Below, in pieces: positions 21,701 to 33,942 of a stretch of 64,000 nt of DNA. How positions within the stretch are numbered: position 1 is the stretch's first letter; every line of letters starts with the position of its first letter. This DNA is from Asterochloris sp. CNOR1 (lineage: Eukaryota; Chlorophyta; Trebouxiophyceae; Trebouxiales; Trebouxiaceae), in contig OZ017746.1 of assembly GCA_963969365.1 (NCBI GenBank), forward strand, positions 3,782,001-3,846,000. Direction: 5' to 3'. The position numbers and the translations under genes are program-made. A model generated the notes under the pieces. The model had not been told where the DNA came from, did not search any database, and saw nothing but the letters and a program-made list of their open reading frames with translations.

Positions 21701-24700
21701 ATCAGCTTGAGTGCGGCACGCAAGGCTCAAAGTCTTCTTAACTCTCATGGACAGCCTGCAGCTTCCCTGCCGCTGTCATTGATGCCAGGTCAACAAACAT
21801 GCCAGCCTTGAGACTGTCATGAACAAGGGCTTCCCCTGTGCTACCCAACTGGTGATCTACAGACCTTGCTCTGAGCCTCCCGCAGCACAACGCCCTCCTG
21901 CGCTGCAGCTCGCAGCTTCTCCACGCCCGCTGCCAGCTCCTGCAGCCTCTCCTGCAGCCCCTGCATGGGGCAGGTGCAGGTTAGGAAGCTGTGCCAAGCT
22001 GGCATTTGGCACCAGTTGGGCAGCTGCAGCATGTGCAGTGCCCTGGACATGCTGTTGGCAGTGCGTGTGGCAGTCACTGTTCTGTGGAAGCAAGCAAATC
22101 TGCTCTGGTGCAGCAGACAAGCGGCCAATGCTTGCAGTCATTTTGCCCCACCTGGAGACTGCACCCCGCAGCAGGGACTGCAGCTCTCTGTGGCAGTGCG
22201 TCGCAGAATGCACTTCACCTGCACAGGGGTGAGTACCTGTCACTGGGCCCCACCTGGTGGCTGCGCTCTGCAGCAGCAGCCGTTTTCACGCTGCGCTGCA
22301 CCGCAGCCCTCAGCTGCGACGCCGTGGCTGCGTCATGGCGCCGGTCCGCCGCCAGCTGCCCCCCTTCGCCGCTCAGCTTGGTCAGCTGCTCACCACACGA
22401 CTTGGTGTGCACAGCCAGCTGGTGGCTGAGGGCTGACAGGGAGCGCTCCGCGCGGGCCACGCGGTCAACCAGGCTCTTGTGCCCTGAGGACACCCTGGCC
22501 AGGTCCTGCTGTGCACGCTGCTGCCCCCCGCTCAGCTGGCCCAGCATCTGCAGGAAACCAGTCAGAATCTATCTTCACCAGCAGGCGAAGGTGACGCAGG
22601 CACGCTTTCAAGAGGGACTTGCAGGAGCTAACAAGAAGATTGAGGAGGCACAAGTGATGTGCATCGCAGTTCCACAGGCAGAGCAGTCCCCGAGCTTGCC
22701 CCTGAAAGCTCCGGGACCCACCGTGCGTAGCATCCCCTCGATCTGCCTGTCCAGCTTCTGCATTGTCCCGTCGATGCGGTGCACCTCGTCCACAATGGCC
22801 AGCTGCTGGTCCTCCAGGACTTCCACATCTGCCAGGGTCACGCCCCCACCCGACTGGGCAGCGTTGGCCTCCAGAGAGGCATGAGCTGCCTGCACCTGCA
22901 GGGGCCATGCACTGAAAGTTAGGGCTGCCAGGCTCGCCACCCTGTCAGAGTGCGCAGCAGCTGCCTCTGAAGCCGGGGGCTGCCAACGCCTGCAAGGGCA
23001 AGGGAGACGCTGTTCAAGCGAATCTGCCACTCTTGTCGGATTGAGGTCACATCCCCAGAGTGGAAGGCATTGACCTCATGAGAGGCACGGACTGCCTGCA
23101 CCTGCAAGTGATCTGAACAGCATTGTGTAGTTCTCGAGTGAGCACTGCGCTGGCCTCCGGGCTGCCTGCACCTGCAGCAGGCAAGGAGTGCTCTGGTGCT
23201 GGACAGCTGTCACCCCGCCAGCATCGGGTGCGCGGTGCCAGGCAGGGGATGCTTGCCCCTGCATAGGCAACATATATCTCCCGGGCTGTTCCAATGCTGG
23301 CAGGTGACCTTTGGGGCCACAAGATCCCCAATGCTCGTCCCCAGCCACCCTTCTTTACAAAGCAGCATCTGCCGCTGAAGCTTGCCACAGGCACGCCCTT
23401 CGCTGCATCCTGAGACGGCCGCTGCCAACTGCTCTGCCCCACCCATCCTGCTGCTGCCCCATGCCACCTCAAACAACCCTTTACAGAGGTTTCATAATTG
23501 CTGTACAGGCAGGCGGAATGCCCCTACCAGGTTTACAGCACAGGGATCCAGCAGGCAGGCACAGCAGCCTGACCACAGCTGTCAGTAGTGTCCTAGCCTG
23601 AAGGGCCCAAAGATTGCTCATCCTGTGCTGCGCAGCAGATGCGCTCCTCATGAACCCTCACAGGGTATTCCCTGGCTTACCCGGGCCACCTCTGCCTGCA
23701 GGTCCTGCAGCTGCTGCTGGCAGGTGGCCTTGAAGGCCGCCAGATCCTCCGCGCTCATCCCAAAACCCCCGCCCCTGCCCGTCCCCGGCCGAGCCTCCTC
23801 ATCCCAGCAGCTGCTGCTGCCCACGCTGCGCTGGCTGTTCTGGGCTTGGCGCTGCAGCTCATCGATCTGGCTCTCCAGGCGCGCCCAGTTGCTGTGCAGA
23901 CCCTGCAAGGTCTGCTGCACCTGCCCGCTGGCACTCTCCACATCCTGGCGCCACTCGTCCAGGTCGTCGAGGCGGTCCCTGCAGCAGCACCAAGCACTCT
24001 CTTATCACGATGCCCAGATTGCAGAGCCCTGCTGCCTGCCCGTCGCAGCAGCATGCCCCACATGTCTGGTGCTCCCAGGGGCCTCACAGCTGCACCAGCA
24101 GCACTGGGAGCGACAGAGACAGTTGCGGTTGCCCAGGCGGTCCCTGCAGCAGTGACAGCAGCAGTGAGCTGACTTTGACAAAGCCTGTCACACTTGGCAA
24201 CTGCTGCAGGCTGGTGGCGCTCTCCGCGCCCCAGCGGACACAACAAGTCAATTAGGCAGTCCCTGCGGTGGTGAATAGCACTTGGCTGCAATTGTGAGGC
24301 CGCTGCAGAACTTGCTGCTGTGCAGTCAGACTGGATTTTGAAAGCTCCTGCAGCAGCATTGGCAGCGGCTGATATGAAGCAGCTGCAAACTTCATGTTCA
24401 CTTCACATCCTGGCATCTCTCATGCAGGTCATTCAGGCAGCATCATCAAGTTGTGCCAACACATGCATACAGGCAGGGACTGTCTGCAGTTCAGGTCAAC
24501 CTGAGCGTGCAGTGTCACACTATGACGAGATGCCACTGCAAAAGACCTTGCAGAAGGCTACCATTCTCATGATGCCTCACGTTCATCCATTCAGCTGGAC
24601 CCTGCAGAATACCGAGGCTGCTCTGCTGCCTGACGGCCTGCATGTGCAGGGGCACCCTGCCACAAGTGGGTGCTCCCTTGTTGAGAGGTTTGTGTTCCTG

Positions 24701-25687
24701 ACTTGCCCCATGTCTGCCGGCCCCAGGGTCAGCACAGAGGCATCTTGCGTGCATGTCCTGCACCTTTCATGGCACCCCTCGCACCCTTTGGGGGTGCACA
24801 GCTGCAGGGCCCTTGCCCAAGTGGACACCCTTCTGTGCAGACCTGTGCACAGCCAGCGATTGTAGCCTGTGCACGGTCTGCAGGCCCCTCACCTGACCTG
24901 CCCTGTGTCGGCCGTCACCAGAGTCAGCACAGTGGCTGCCTGTGCACTGGCAGCGTCCATTTCCTGACGCCATGCCTCGATGGTGTTCCCCAGGCCCTTG
25001 ATGGTGTCCAGCTCGCCGTGCAGGTGGCTCTGCGTCGCCTCCAAGTTCTGCAGCCTGCAGGACAGACAGGTGCCCTAGTGGACAGGGTTTGATGGCGGTA
25101 TTAAGTGGCTTTTGGGTGGCACAGTGCTCTGAGTGGTACCCAGCTCCTGCAGGCTGCAGAACCTGCTTCTATGGGCAGGCATTCCTGCCTACTGACTCAG
25201 CAGTGCTTGCACAGCTTGGCTTCCACGTCCTGCAGCCTGCAGAGCTACATGTGACATTTCTGAACGATCATGGGGGGCACCTCTTTGCGGCTGACTGCAG
25301 CAGAGGCAGCTGGTGGTGGCAAGATGTGCATGTCCCAATTGCAAAACCGCATGCTGCACCAAGAGCTGAGACAGGAAAGCGGAAGCGTGACGGGTACGAG
25401 CGGAATCGAGACATGACTCTTGTACAGACCCACCTGTACTCCACCTCCACAGCTCCAGAACCAACAGGTCCCAGGGCCTGCTGCCCCAGCCCCTTCCCAC
25501 CGCTGAGCGCGAGGCGGTTCTCCTTGCCCCGCCCGCCGCTGCCACCTGGCTGCGCTGCTAGGGCGCGGCAATGGCTGGGAGAGCTCGGCGTACCAGGCGC
25601 TACTGAGGGCCTGCATGGCCACAGGAAAATAGCTGGACAGCCTGCAAGAATTTCAGGGCAAACCAGACATAGCTCCAAGGCTGACAT
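18704..25687 (-). CDS. Long coiled-coil protein of unknown function
   Basis: Twelve exons (complement): 25434-25687, 24898-25054, 24843-24877, 23681-23978, 22722-22895, 22254-22547, 21865-21960, 20903-21160, 20458-20599, 20123-20232, 19555-19733, 18704-19151; about 814 aa with consistent phases. After a Gly/Pro-rich start, most of the protein is predicted coiled coil: DDLDEWRQDVESASGQVQQ, EDLAAFKATCQQQLQDLQ, VLEDQQLAIVDEVHRIDG, LQERLQELAAGVEKL and LADLRSRVAQAEAAAQQQ are examples. The C-terminal 300 residues are Ser/Gly/Ala/Pro-rich and disordered, with one more helix (CDSLEQTVRAQEVTIKRLE) and a basic end (KLGKSRLSRLF). I recognise no catalytic domain; a cytoskeletal or centrosomal scaffold is a guess. 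The start (ATG at 25687) and the 35-nt exon 24843-24877 are the weakest points. Introns hold several echoes of exon edges. Confidence 0.6.
22865..23180 (-). repeat. Junction echoes of the exon beginning at 22895
   Basis: Reading on the - strand, the acceptor plus first codons of the exon that begins at 22895 (cag then GTGCAGGCAGCTCATGCC) recur in the upstream intron at about 23104 (GTGCAGGCAGTCCGTGCC) and 23174 (GTGCAGGCAGCCCGGAGG). The 23104 copy keeps similarity for about 65 bp (protein level VQAVRAS-EVNA against VQAAHAS-EANA). It then loses the frame needed to join the next exon. Confidence 0.7.
23955..24275 (-). repeat. Junction echoes of the exon beginning at 23978
   Basis: On the - strand the acceptor and start of the exon at 23978 (gcag then GGACCGCCTCGACGACC) recurs upstream in the same intron near 24144 (GCAGGGACCGCCTGGGCAAC) and near 24262 (GCAGGGACTGCCTAATTGAC). 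A similar echo of the previous exon's 3' end (24898-24945) occurs near 24712-24765. Confidence 0.65.
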
Positions 25688-25718
25688 GCACTGTCACATG
25701 GGCTCCGCTCCAAGTGAC

Positions 25719-27381
25719 TTAAGGACTGTGAAGCACCTGTCTTTTAGGACTGTAAAGCATCTGTGCGGGCATACCCAACATGGCGCCAGACAACATTATT
25801 GCGCCCTTAAGGGGCTGCGGAGCATGGTGAACAGGCTCAGTGCTGTAGCTCACGGGTGTCGGGATTGCTGGGTGAGGCACAGGCAGCTGCGCTGCAGCAA
25901 CAGGCATGCACTGGGACAGCACGTGCCAGGGCAGAAGGGAAGTAGTGACTGCAGGGTCCCAACCGCTGGTGATGCACACAGCAGCTGCACTGAACATAGC
26001 TGACCTGCCGCTGGCTGGCCCGGGGCTGCCCTGCGCCTCAGGCACCACCCAGGCAGAGCATCTGTTGCGCTGCAGAGCGAGCTCTATGGACTGCAGGATG
26101 GCGGGAGCCTCCTGCTCACAGGGGTTGCCTGCAGCACATCCTCTGATGCGTGATCGTGCAGCATTCTGACATGGTGCATCACAAATAGCACCTCTGCAGG
26201 CACCTGCTGCCAGACAGCCCTGCATGCTGAATGGGTAGTCTGCCTGGCAGCAGGGCTGCACAGCCCAGCGCAAACAGCCACGGCTCCAGTCTGCTGGCTG
26301 AGATGCCAAACGGATGTCCAGTGACGATTGCATAGCTACCAGCAGCCCCCAAAGGCGCAAAATCACCAGACAAGTCCAGGGCTGTCAGCCTCCCTGTGCT
26401 GCTGCGCACAGCCTGCAGCAGCGCCTGAGCACCAGCAGCTCCAATGAGGTTCCCTGCGGGTGCGCAGTGCATGCTTGCTGTCAGCTGGCTGTAAGCAGCA
26501 GTCACGGCATTCCTACCAGCACAGCAGACACCTTGAGCTCAACAGCTGCAAACCCTGTTTGCAAAGCAAGGTGGAATGCAGGAACGCCAGCCTCTGTCAC
26601 AACATAGTGTAACGACTGTGACGGCTTGCATCACATACCCTTCGCTCATGAAGACAGCATCATCGCAGCTTCAAGAAGAGGAGAGTTGAGGCCTGTGAGG
26701 CAAGCAGGCAGGCAATACTCTTTGCATCCTCACCTGGCAATTCCAGTCCAGTAAGGGAAGTGTTTGATGCAAGGCTGTCTGCCAGAGCCCTGGCGTCAGC
26801 ATCCCCCAAAGAGCAGCCTGCAGCACAGGATGCTGCGGCTGGTTGCTCCCCAACAGTTGCCATTTGAGCTTTGCCAGGCTCTTGCGCAGCAGCGCTGCCA
26901 TGTTCAATCAGATAGAGCACAGCAGATGCAGAAGCAAGCAATGTGCTGGCTGGCCCCGATTGCTGGACTCTGCTGAGTGGGCGCAAGCTGGATCTGGGAG
27001 TGCAGTCACCTTCGAGCCTCAGACAGCCAGAGTAGCTGCTGTATCCAAGCTTTGCCAGGGCTGCCACATCCACCTCTGAATGCTTCAGCACCATTCGCTG
27101 TGAAGTGGGCGGGGCTGCTCTGCCTGCCAAGACATCCATGACCTCTGAGACATTTGCCATTGGGTTATGTACAGTCTTTGTCCCAACCACAACTGAACAC
27201 CTGCAGAGTCACAAGGGCCTCTGGCCTTCACTGGCCGTGCAGCAATGCTAGAGGGTGCATGTTGACGTGCAGCCCTTGCCAATGGACCCCCTTCGGCAGG
27301 AGGCCTTTGAAGCAGGCACCCAGATCCTGTAGACTGAACGGACTCAAGGGTCAAAACACAGTGCCGAAGACGCTCAGTCAA
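25719..27381 (-). CDS. Leucine-rich-repeat protein (ribonuclease-inhibitor type)
   Basis: Five exons (complement): 27201-27381, 27010-27144, 26734-26817, 26367-26453, 25719-26128; about 298 aa. Two consecutive exons each encode one LRR unit in the same phase (1 to 1): DADARALADSLASNTSLTGLELPG and GAAGAQALLQAVRSSTGRLTALDLSG. A third exon begins with the usual LRR end GNPCEQEAPAILQSIELAL. One repeat per exon is typical of the ribonuclease-inhibitor subclass. The N-terminal ~100 residues are Ala/Arg/Pro-rich with no recognised domain; the C-terminal ~100 residues look disordered. The last exon may be shortened by a donor near 26017 (GGCAG then gtcagc), so the C-terminus is uncertain. Its stop lies only 31 bp before the start I chose for the next - strand gene, so one of these two ends may be wrong. 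Function unknown; protein-protein interaction is the family norm. Confidence 0.62.
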
Positions 27382-28031
27382 AGCACTAGAAGCCTGCCAT
27401 GTGTATGTCCAGCAGCGCTGTGCCCTTGCGGGCTTGACGTTTGACCATTTTCAACTCAGACCGCCATGGCCACTGCAACCCATCAATTGGGGGTTCCTAC
27501 GCCTTCTGTTTGGCATGGATCTGTCAAGCACAGTGTTGGAAGCTGGCTTTACAGCTGCACCATCTTCATGGCAAATGTCATGGGAGCTTTTTTTGAGCCA
27601 TCTCGTCATGAGCAGCATGGTCTTGGCACCCAGCAGCAGGTGCCAGAGCGCTTGCTGTGGGGCCGCACCTCAATAATCTGCGGTCCCTGCCATGGAACAG
27701 CAGCTGCATATGGTGGCCTGCCACCGGGGCTGGAGAGTGCCGGAACTATTTATCACATTCCCAGACCGTGGTCACTTGCAAAACGCTTGTCAGCCTGCAC
27801 CCAAGACTCTTGGCAGCTGAAAGCACAAGCTGGATCCCTCAACGAGAGTGATGGTGATGGGACCAGCTGGGTCACCCCATGGGGCAAGTCTTTGATGAGC
27901 AGTATCTGTGTATTGACTGCAGGCCCTGAAGGGTTCAGAATATACCTTTACAGCAAACCCACACAAACTTCTCTGCCTTGTGCAGATTGCTGTTCCTGAG
28001 GAAGCAGAGGCCAGACAAGCCAGAGGCAGCC
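27382..28031. promoter_or_regulatory. Divergent intergenic region between the LRR and C2 genes
   Basis: These 650 bp separate the LRR start (-) from the C2-protein start (+) and should contain both promoters and 5' leaders. A 177-codon frame opens at an ATG at 27466 on the + strand and runs to 27999, but its product has no recognisable domain. I do not call it a gene. Confidence 0.45.
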
Positions 28032-29316
28032 ATGAGCTTCACCATCAGCAACCTGCAGCTGGAATCTCACCATGATCACGATTTGTTTGGGCAAGTCTCA
28101 CTGTGTGCTGCATGTGATACTGCAGCAGCAGCCTAAGCAGGCGTTGCAGCCCCACTCATGGCTGGATTCCATCAGCAGCTGGCTGGTAGCTGATGCCTTG
28201 CAGCATGTGGCATCCATCATGCAGGCTCAATGTGCCTCACAGCACTGCCTGCACAAAGGCATTGCTGCAGGCAGCTTGAGGCCATCTCTTGCGCTGCGCG
28301 CACTGTCAGCTTTGCGCTGAAGCTGCCAGCCATTCTCCGTCTGTCATCATGCACCCTGCTTTCAGCTTCCTTGCTCGATCTTGTGGGTGGCGTGCTGTGT
28401 CCCAGCCAGCTCCTGCCATCCTGCTGCCTGCCTGCGTGCATGCCCTCAGGCTTGCTTATTGTCTTCTTGTATCACCTCCCAATGTCCATGCCGACGTCTT
28501 GATGCCTGTGTCTGCAGGAAATCTGACCCTTATCTGTTGTTCGAGAGGAGCCGCATGATTGGCCACAAGACGCTGCTGAAAACTCCCACAGGTGTGTTGT
28601 TGCAGAGTCTGGAAGAATCGCCACCGCTGTCGGCAGCTTCTCAGATGACTTGATGCCTGCCTTCCTCTGTCAGGGCTCCCCATGATGAAGCAGCCAGGCA
28701 ACAAAGCTCCTCTTTGTGTGTGCTGTGCAGCAAAGGGAGGTGGCAAGCGTGTGGCATGGCAGGAGACCTTCAACCTCGAGAAGGCATCAGCTGGTGATGA
28801 AGTGGAGGTGCAGGCCTGGGACAAGGACATTGGCTCAGGCAGGTGGCACTGCACCCATCACTGATGCTGTTGCATGCAGAGGGGCTGCCCCTGCAGCTGC
28901 CGCTGATGTCATCATGACACACCTCCTTCCAGCCTCCGCTTGGCTGACACTAGCGCTCGCTGCATCTGCCCAAAGTCGTGTCAGTGACATGAGGGGCCAA
29001 TGAATTTTTCAAAACTGGCTGCTTGCAGATGACTCCCTTGGCAAGGCAGCATTCAGCCTGAACCCCGGCCAACAGGAGGTCACTCTGATCAACAAGGACG
29101 GCAAGCCAGTAGGTGGGCAGTGAAGAGAGCTGCTGCGCCTGAGAGGACAGCCACACCCCCTGCCTTGCATGCTTCTGTGTGCACTGAGAGGCAGGTGGAG
29201 CGTCTTTTGAGTGCTGTGATGCCACAGGGTACCAACTGAAGCAGTGATCAGCAGGCATCTGTCTCCACATTGCTGCAGGCATGGTGAGCTTTGTGGTCAA
29301 TGACGGCAGCTACTGA
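28032..29316 (+). CDS. Small single-C2-domain protein
   Basis: Five exons: 28032-28090, 28518-28591, 28674-28838, 29029-29112, 29279-29316; 139 aa. The whole protein is one C2 domain, a beta sandwich that binds phospholipid, usually with Ca2+. Visible elements are MSFTISNLQLESHHDHDLFG, KSDPYLLFE (D23), VAWQETFNL, VEVQAWDKDIGSDDSLG (D94, D96, D101, candidate Ca2+ ligands) and a final strand MVSFVVNDGSY. Size and pattern resemble plant small C2 proteins such as elicitor-responsive protein 3 and phloem 16-kDa proteins. Introns 1 and 3 use GC donors (TTTGG then gcaagt; TCAG then gcaggt). In both cases only the GC site keeps the C2 reading frame. Residues 46-68 form an unusual Cys-containing insertion encoded at the start of exon 3; a further intron hidden there is possible. 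Confidence 0.88.
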
Positions 29317-29657
29317 TGACAGAAGAGCTCAGCATTTGTGAATTGTGAGACCAGCACTCCATTGGTGCTGGACATTACCCCCTTCAATTAACATGCCTCT
29401 CTGATCAATTGAAATGTGCATCTTCCACTGCGTAAACTGCAAAACATAAAAGGCTTTGTAAGCTGCAAAATAAGTGAAAGATTGGAGGAGCAGGCAGCCC
29501 TACTTCCCTTTCCACCTGTGCTGCCCAAGCAAGTTCCACTTGCTTTCTCGCTAAGCAGCCCATGTTGAATGTCTGAATGAGTTCGCTGTATCGGCTGCAA
29601 AGAGATGTGCACAGTATTAACCATCACCTGCACCACTCACCTTTGAGCCCATCAAGC
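29317..29657. other. Intergenic spacer and transporter upstream region
   Basis: The stretch lies between the C2 gene stop and the start codon of the transporter, both +. It is relatively AT-rich near 29390-29470, as expected for a 3' untranslated region and promoter. No open frame of interest was seen. Confidence 0.45.
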
Positions 29658-32600
29658 ATGAGCAGTAGTCCCCTGGCGCCAGCTGTGCAGGAACCCCCAA
29701 ATGAGAGTCCTACACGTGCCTTGGTCTCAGCTGTCTTCACTCTCACTTTATCAATCCTTGGCAGGCAAGGTTCCCATGACCCTGCAATCTGCTGCACAAT
29801 CACGTCTATCCTCACTCTGCCTTGAAGCTGACACTAGGCCTGTCCCCTGCTGCAGCTCCCTGCTGCCGCTGCCCTATGCCTTCAGCAAGACAGGCATTGT
29901 GGTTGGGCTGTTTCTGATGACCGTGTCTGCGCTGACCAATGCATTCACAGCCCGTCTGGTGCTGGAGGCAGGCCATGCCACTGGCCGCAAGTCGTATGAG
30001 GGCGTGGCAGAGGCTGTTGGAGGCAGGCGCTGGAAGGTGAATCGTCGGCTGTGATGGCAGCCATGCGGCTGGCCTGCAAGCCACTCGCTGCATGACAGGG
30101 GTGCTGGCAATCTGCGCAACCCACCATGTCAGTGCTGTAGCATAGGCAGTGTTTGGCAGGCCTAAAATGCATGCTGGAAATAGTGTGGGGCTTCGCACGC
30201 TGCAGGGTTGCCCAGGTAGACATCGACCCGACAGGATGCATGCTGCAAGACCCTCCACCATCTGCTGCAACAGTGCTGTCTGTGCCCTGCCGTTCACCCT
30301 TGCCTTTTCAGGCAGGCACCTGCTCCTGTAGCCACCACCTGCAGGATGTTCCCCGCACAGGAATTTTTCATCAGCTGTGTATGTGATGGTGGGGACTGCA
30401 CATCAAGTGACTGCTGTTACTCTTGATATGCAGGTGGCGCTCATGTTGCTGCTGTCCATTCCTGCGCTGCCATTCGCCGCGGTCCAGCAAGCGCTGCCAC
30501 CCTCTGACCTGCAGGTTGTGACCCAAGTGGCCCTGGTGCTACTCCTGTTTGGCACCATTGTTGGCGACTTTGCCCTGATTGCCGATGTGTCCACACGGGC
30601 CGTATCAAAGCTGTCCCAGCCAGGGCAGGCGCCCTTCTGGCTGGTGGCTGGGGGCGGGCGAGGGGCCATGACGGTGGTGGCTCTGGCCATCGTGTTCCCG
30701 CTGTGCCTGCTGCGGGGCATGCGTCAGGTGGGCAGGTGTGCGTCACGAACGGGCGCTGGGGAGGCATACACCAGTGAACCCCCAATCCATTGCTTGAGAC
30801 GCTGTCACGTGGCCAGTGTTGACAACAAGATGGTGGCTCTATCCCTGCCTGTTGTAGCTGCGTCATGCCCATGCTTTGGCCCCAACAGGTGGATGTACGC
30901 TGGCCCAGCTCGCACCTCCAGCCTGACACAGCATCGCAGCGATGCCTGCAGGCGCCTTCTTGCTGCGCATGGCCACTCCCAACTCTGCTGCCACTGGACG
31001 CTCCCGCCCCTGCTGCGCCTGACTGACGCCCACACCTGTTGCACCTGACAATCACCACCTCTCTGCTGCCCCGTGCTGCTGCACGTGACTGCTTCCACCC
31101 CTGCTGCAGCTTGAGACGGTGGCCACTGGCGGAGTGGTGGTGATTGTGGCCATTCTGGTTGTGGTGGTACGAGCAGCAGCCCAAGCAGGCTTCCCTGCTG
31201 TGCGGGACGGCGCTCTCCCCTGGTTCGGAGTCCCAGAGTTCTCCAAGCTTCCTGAGAGGTGGGCTCGCCAGCCGCCATCTGTGTACGCCCAGCTTGCTGG
31301 AGCTTTGGCAAGCATAGTTCACAGCGTCTGTACACAGCCTGGGATGCAGTGGTGACGCGCAGCAGCAGCAGTCTCCCAGGGCCCATGCATACCAGGGCTC
31401 TCAGTGCGATGTATCAGGAATCGGTCTCTCCAGTTGCTCAACTGTGGAAGACCTCTGCCAGCGCTTCTGATACCGCTGGAAAGGGTGTCTAGTCCTGAGG
31501 TCTGTGTTTCTGGCTGTCCTTGTCAATTTGGCCCTGGCTTCCTGAGGTGCAGGCCCAGCAGCATGCATGATGCGTCCTACACCATCATGCTGGAGCACGC
31601 TGCATGCATTGGTCCACATCTTTGCTTCACAGCCTATGACCTGGCTCATTCTTGAAACTGTGGGCGCAAAGTGCGGTTTGAGAGGGTGTACTGGTTGTGT
31701 TAGCCTCAATGAGATGGGCGGATGCTGACGGCAGCTGTTCTTCCCTGCAGGCACTGCATGTCTCTCATGGCGTCCCAACCTGCCCACCACACTGCTGACA
31801 GCAGGGGAGCTCACTGCTTTGCCCACCATGCTGCCAACAATGAGGGAGCTCACAGCTTGCACAGTGCTGCACCCTCCTGTCTGCAGCTGAGGTGCTCAAG
31901 ATGGCGGTCCTTGACTGATATTTGCGATCCTCACTGGTCCCGCCCTGCCCTGCAGCTTTGCCATTGTAAACTTCGCCTTCTACCTCCACCCCATGCTGAT
32001 GCCCCTGCTCCACGAGATGCCTGCGGGGCGCCTGGGAGTCACGCTGACAGCCTCAGCTGTGGACATCGTGGTGCTAGGTGAGCGTGAGGTCGTAACACCG
32101 CCCTTGCAAGAGGCTTGTGAGTGACGTCGTGCTGCGCTGCCAGCAGGGTTCTGTGGTTGGTGTGAGGAGAGCAGGCAGGTGTGAATGATGAAAGTGTTTG
32201 GAAATGATGGTGACAAGCTGTTGAGGATATTCTGGTGCTGGGTTAGCAAAAGCGCTTCAGGTGCTGCCTCTGCTGAAGCTGCCTGTGCGGAGTCTGGCTG
32301 GGGCCTGCGCGCTGTAGTGTGGCAGCTGACACACCTCTGGAGGCCCCTGAGCTGTGCTGAAGAAGAGGTCAGGTGGACTGTCACCCCTGGGGCACGGCTT
32401 TGCTAACCAGAACGGGTACATAATGCTGAATCTACCCACTCGTACTGAGGCGTGAACTGGGTCTCACGAGAGAGCTGAGAGGGCATGCACAGCCTGTGAA
32501 AACTGCAGGGTTGACCAAAAGCCTGCTGGAGGGGGAGTGGCTGGACACGGGACCCCTGCCCCCGCAGCTGCTGCAGAGCACAGCTGCAGAGAAGCACAGC

Positions 32601-33942
32601 AAGCCAGATACCCTCTGGCCTAGCATGTCCAGAGTCAACTTGCACGGGAGCAGCACACATAAATCTGTCATGTCTGCAGGCGTGGCCACGACCGTGTATG
32701 GCATCATCGGCATCTTTGGGGCAGCCCGCTACGGCCACGAGACGCAGGGGGACTGCCTCGTCAACAGCTGGCTTGGGGGCAAGGCAGACGGCGTCCTAGA
32801 TGCAGCCATGGCTGTCTACCTTGCCATCTCCATCCCTCCAATGCAGGTGAACAGTCTGACGTGTTCTCCTGGACTGCAGCCCAATTGGTCGGAGATGCCC
32901 ATAGTCTCCATGCTTGCCTGCCTGGTTGCGTGCTTGCCTGTCCCCATGTGTATTCAGAGGGAAACCTTTGCCCAGCTGCACTCCTCACGTACAGGTCTGG
33001 GGCCCTGAAGTCTGCACACTGCTGTTGTACTTGGCTCGCCGAGCTGCCTCTGTCTGCTGCATGGCCCTTAGCAGTATTGTGTACCAATGGGGACTTGAGC
33101 ATGGGCACTGCTCTTGTATTAGCTAGCCAGGTTGTGTGGTGCTACCGCTCATGCTGCAGAGGCTGAGTGTGTGCTTGCCTGCGTGCAGCTCAGCCTGCGT
33201 TACACCCTGGACTGCCTCATAGCAGGTGAGAGCAATGCTGTTCACCTGCCTGTGCCATGCGCCTGAGCACGACTCTAAGCATGCCTTGTGTGTCACCCCT
33301 GCACTCTTGGCATGCATGCTGTGTGCAGCTTTGCCATGCTGCTGATGCGCATTGGTACTGCAGGGGAGGGTGCCCAGTGGTCGAGGCAGCGGCAGGTCCT
33401 TGAAACAGTTGGCATCATTGGAGCATGCCTGGGGACTGCAGCTCTCTTTCCAAGCTATGCAGAAAAGATCTTTGCAGTCACAGGTGAGCCTGTGAAGCAG
33501 CCGCAGCATTTCATTTGTGCTGTTTCATCCGCGGTAGTCAAGTCAGCTTGACAGCCTGCTGGCTGTGTCAGACATACTGCACTGTGCCAGCAGCAGGCCT
33601 GCCATTGCTTGCTGTATGCAGAGCTGACAGAATCTGTGGTCTGCTGCAGGCGCCACAGCGGTCTGCCTAGTCTGCTGCGTGCTGCCCGTCCTCATACACC
33701 TGCGCCTTACCTGGAAGGGCGCAGCACCACCGGCCACAGTTGCTCCTGCTGAGATTGATGCAGCCCAACCTCTGCTCAGTGGACTGGACCAACACACCGC
33801 AGACCAGCAGAAAGAGGGGAGCAGGTGGCAGTGGTGTCAACAGGTCTTGTTGCCCATCCTTGTGGCGCTGTTGGGCACCGTCCTGAGTGGGGCAGCCTTG
33901 TGGTTTGCATTGAGAGATCTGATGAGAGCACAGAGTTCTTAA
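29658..33942 (+). CDS. Amino acid/auxin permease (AAAP) family transporter
   Basis: Nine exons: 29658-29764, 29856-30036, 30515-30727, 31110-31258, 31956-32077, 32680-32846, 33189-33225, 33364-33483, 33650-33942; 462 aa with phases intact. This is a multi-pass membrane protein. Helices include SLLPLPYAFSKTGIVVGLFL (helix 1, with the LPYAF signature), VVTQVALVLLLFGTIVGDFA, AMTVVALAIVFPLCLL, VATGGVVVIVAILVVVVRAA, the FAIVNFAFYLHPML segment typical of AAAP carriers, GVATTVYGIIGIFGAARYG, and a last helix VLLPILVALLGTVLSGAALW. About ten to eleven helices fit. The N-terminus is short, soluble and Pro-rich. Substrate cannot be told; neutral amino acids with proton symport are usual for the family. 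Intron 1 has a GC donor (GGCAG then gcaagg). Exon 7 is only 37 nt. Confidence 0.92.

Noticed and set aside
23040-23104. Extra exon of the long coiled-coil gene (VQAVRASHEVNA...)
   Set aside because: It is a diverged copy of the exon starting at 22895. No donor lets it join the next exon in the required phase.
27466-27999. 177-codon + strand open frame between the LRR and C2 genes
   Set aside because: It starts at a good ATG but its product has no recognisable domain or pattern, and it lies in a divergent promoter region. Long chance frames on both strands are common in this GC-rich DNA.
30434-30514. Extra coding sequence before transporter exon 3 (VALMLLLSIPALPF...)
   Set aside because: It is open and hydrophobic, but the family alignment runs directly from exon 2 (GGRRWK) to VVTQVALVLL at 30515, and the acceptor there is good. 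Alternative splicing is possible but not supported.
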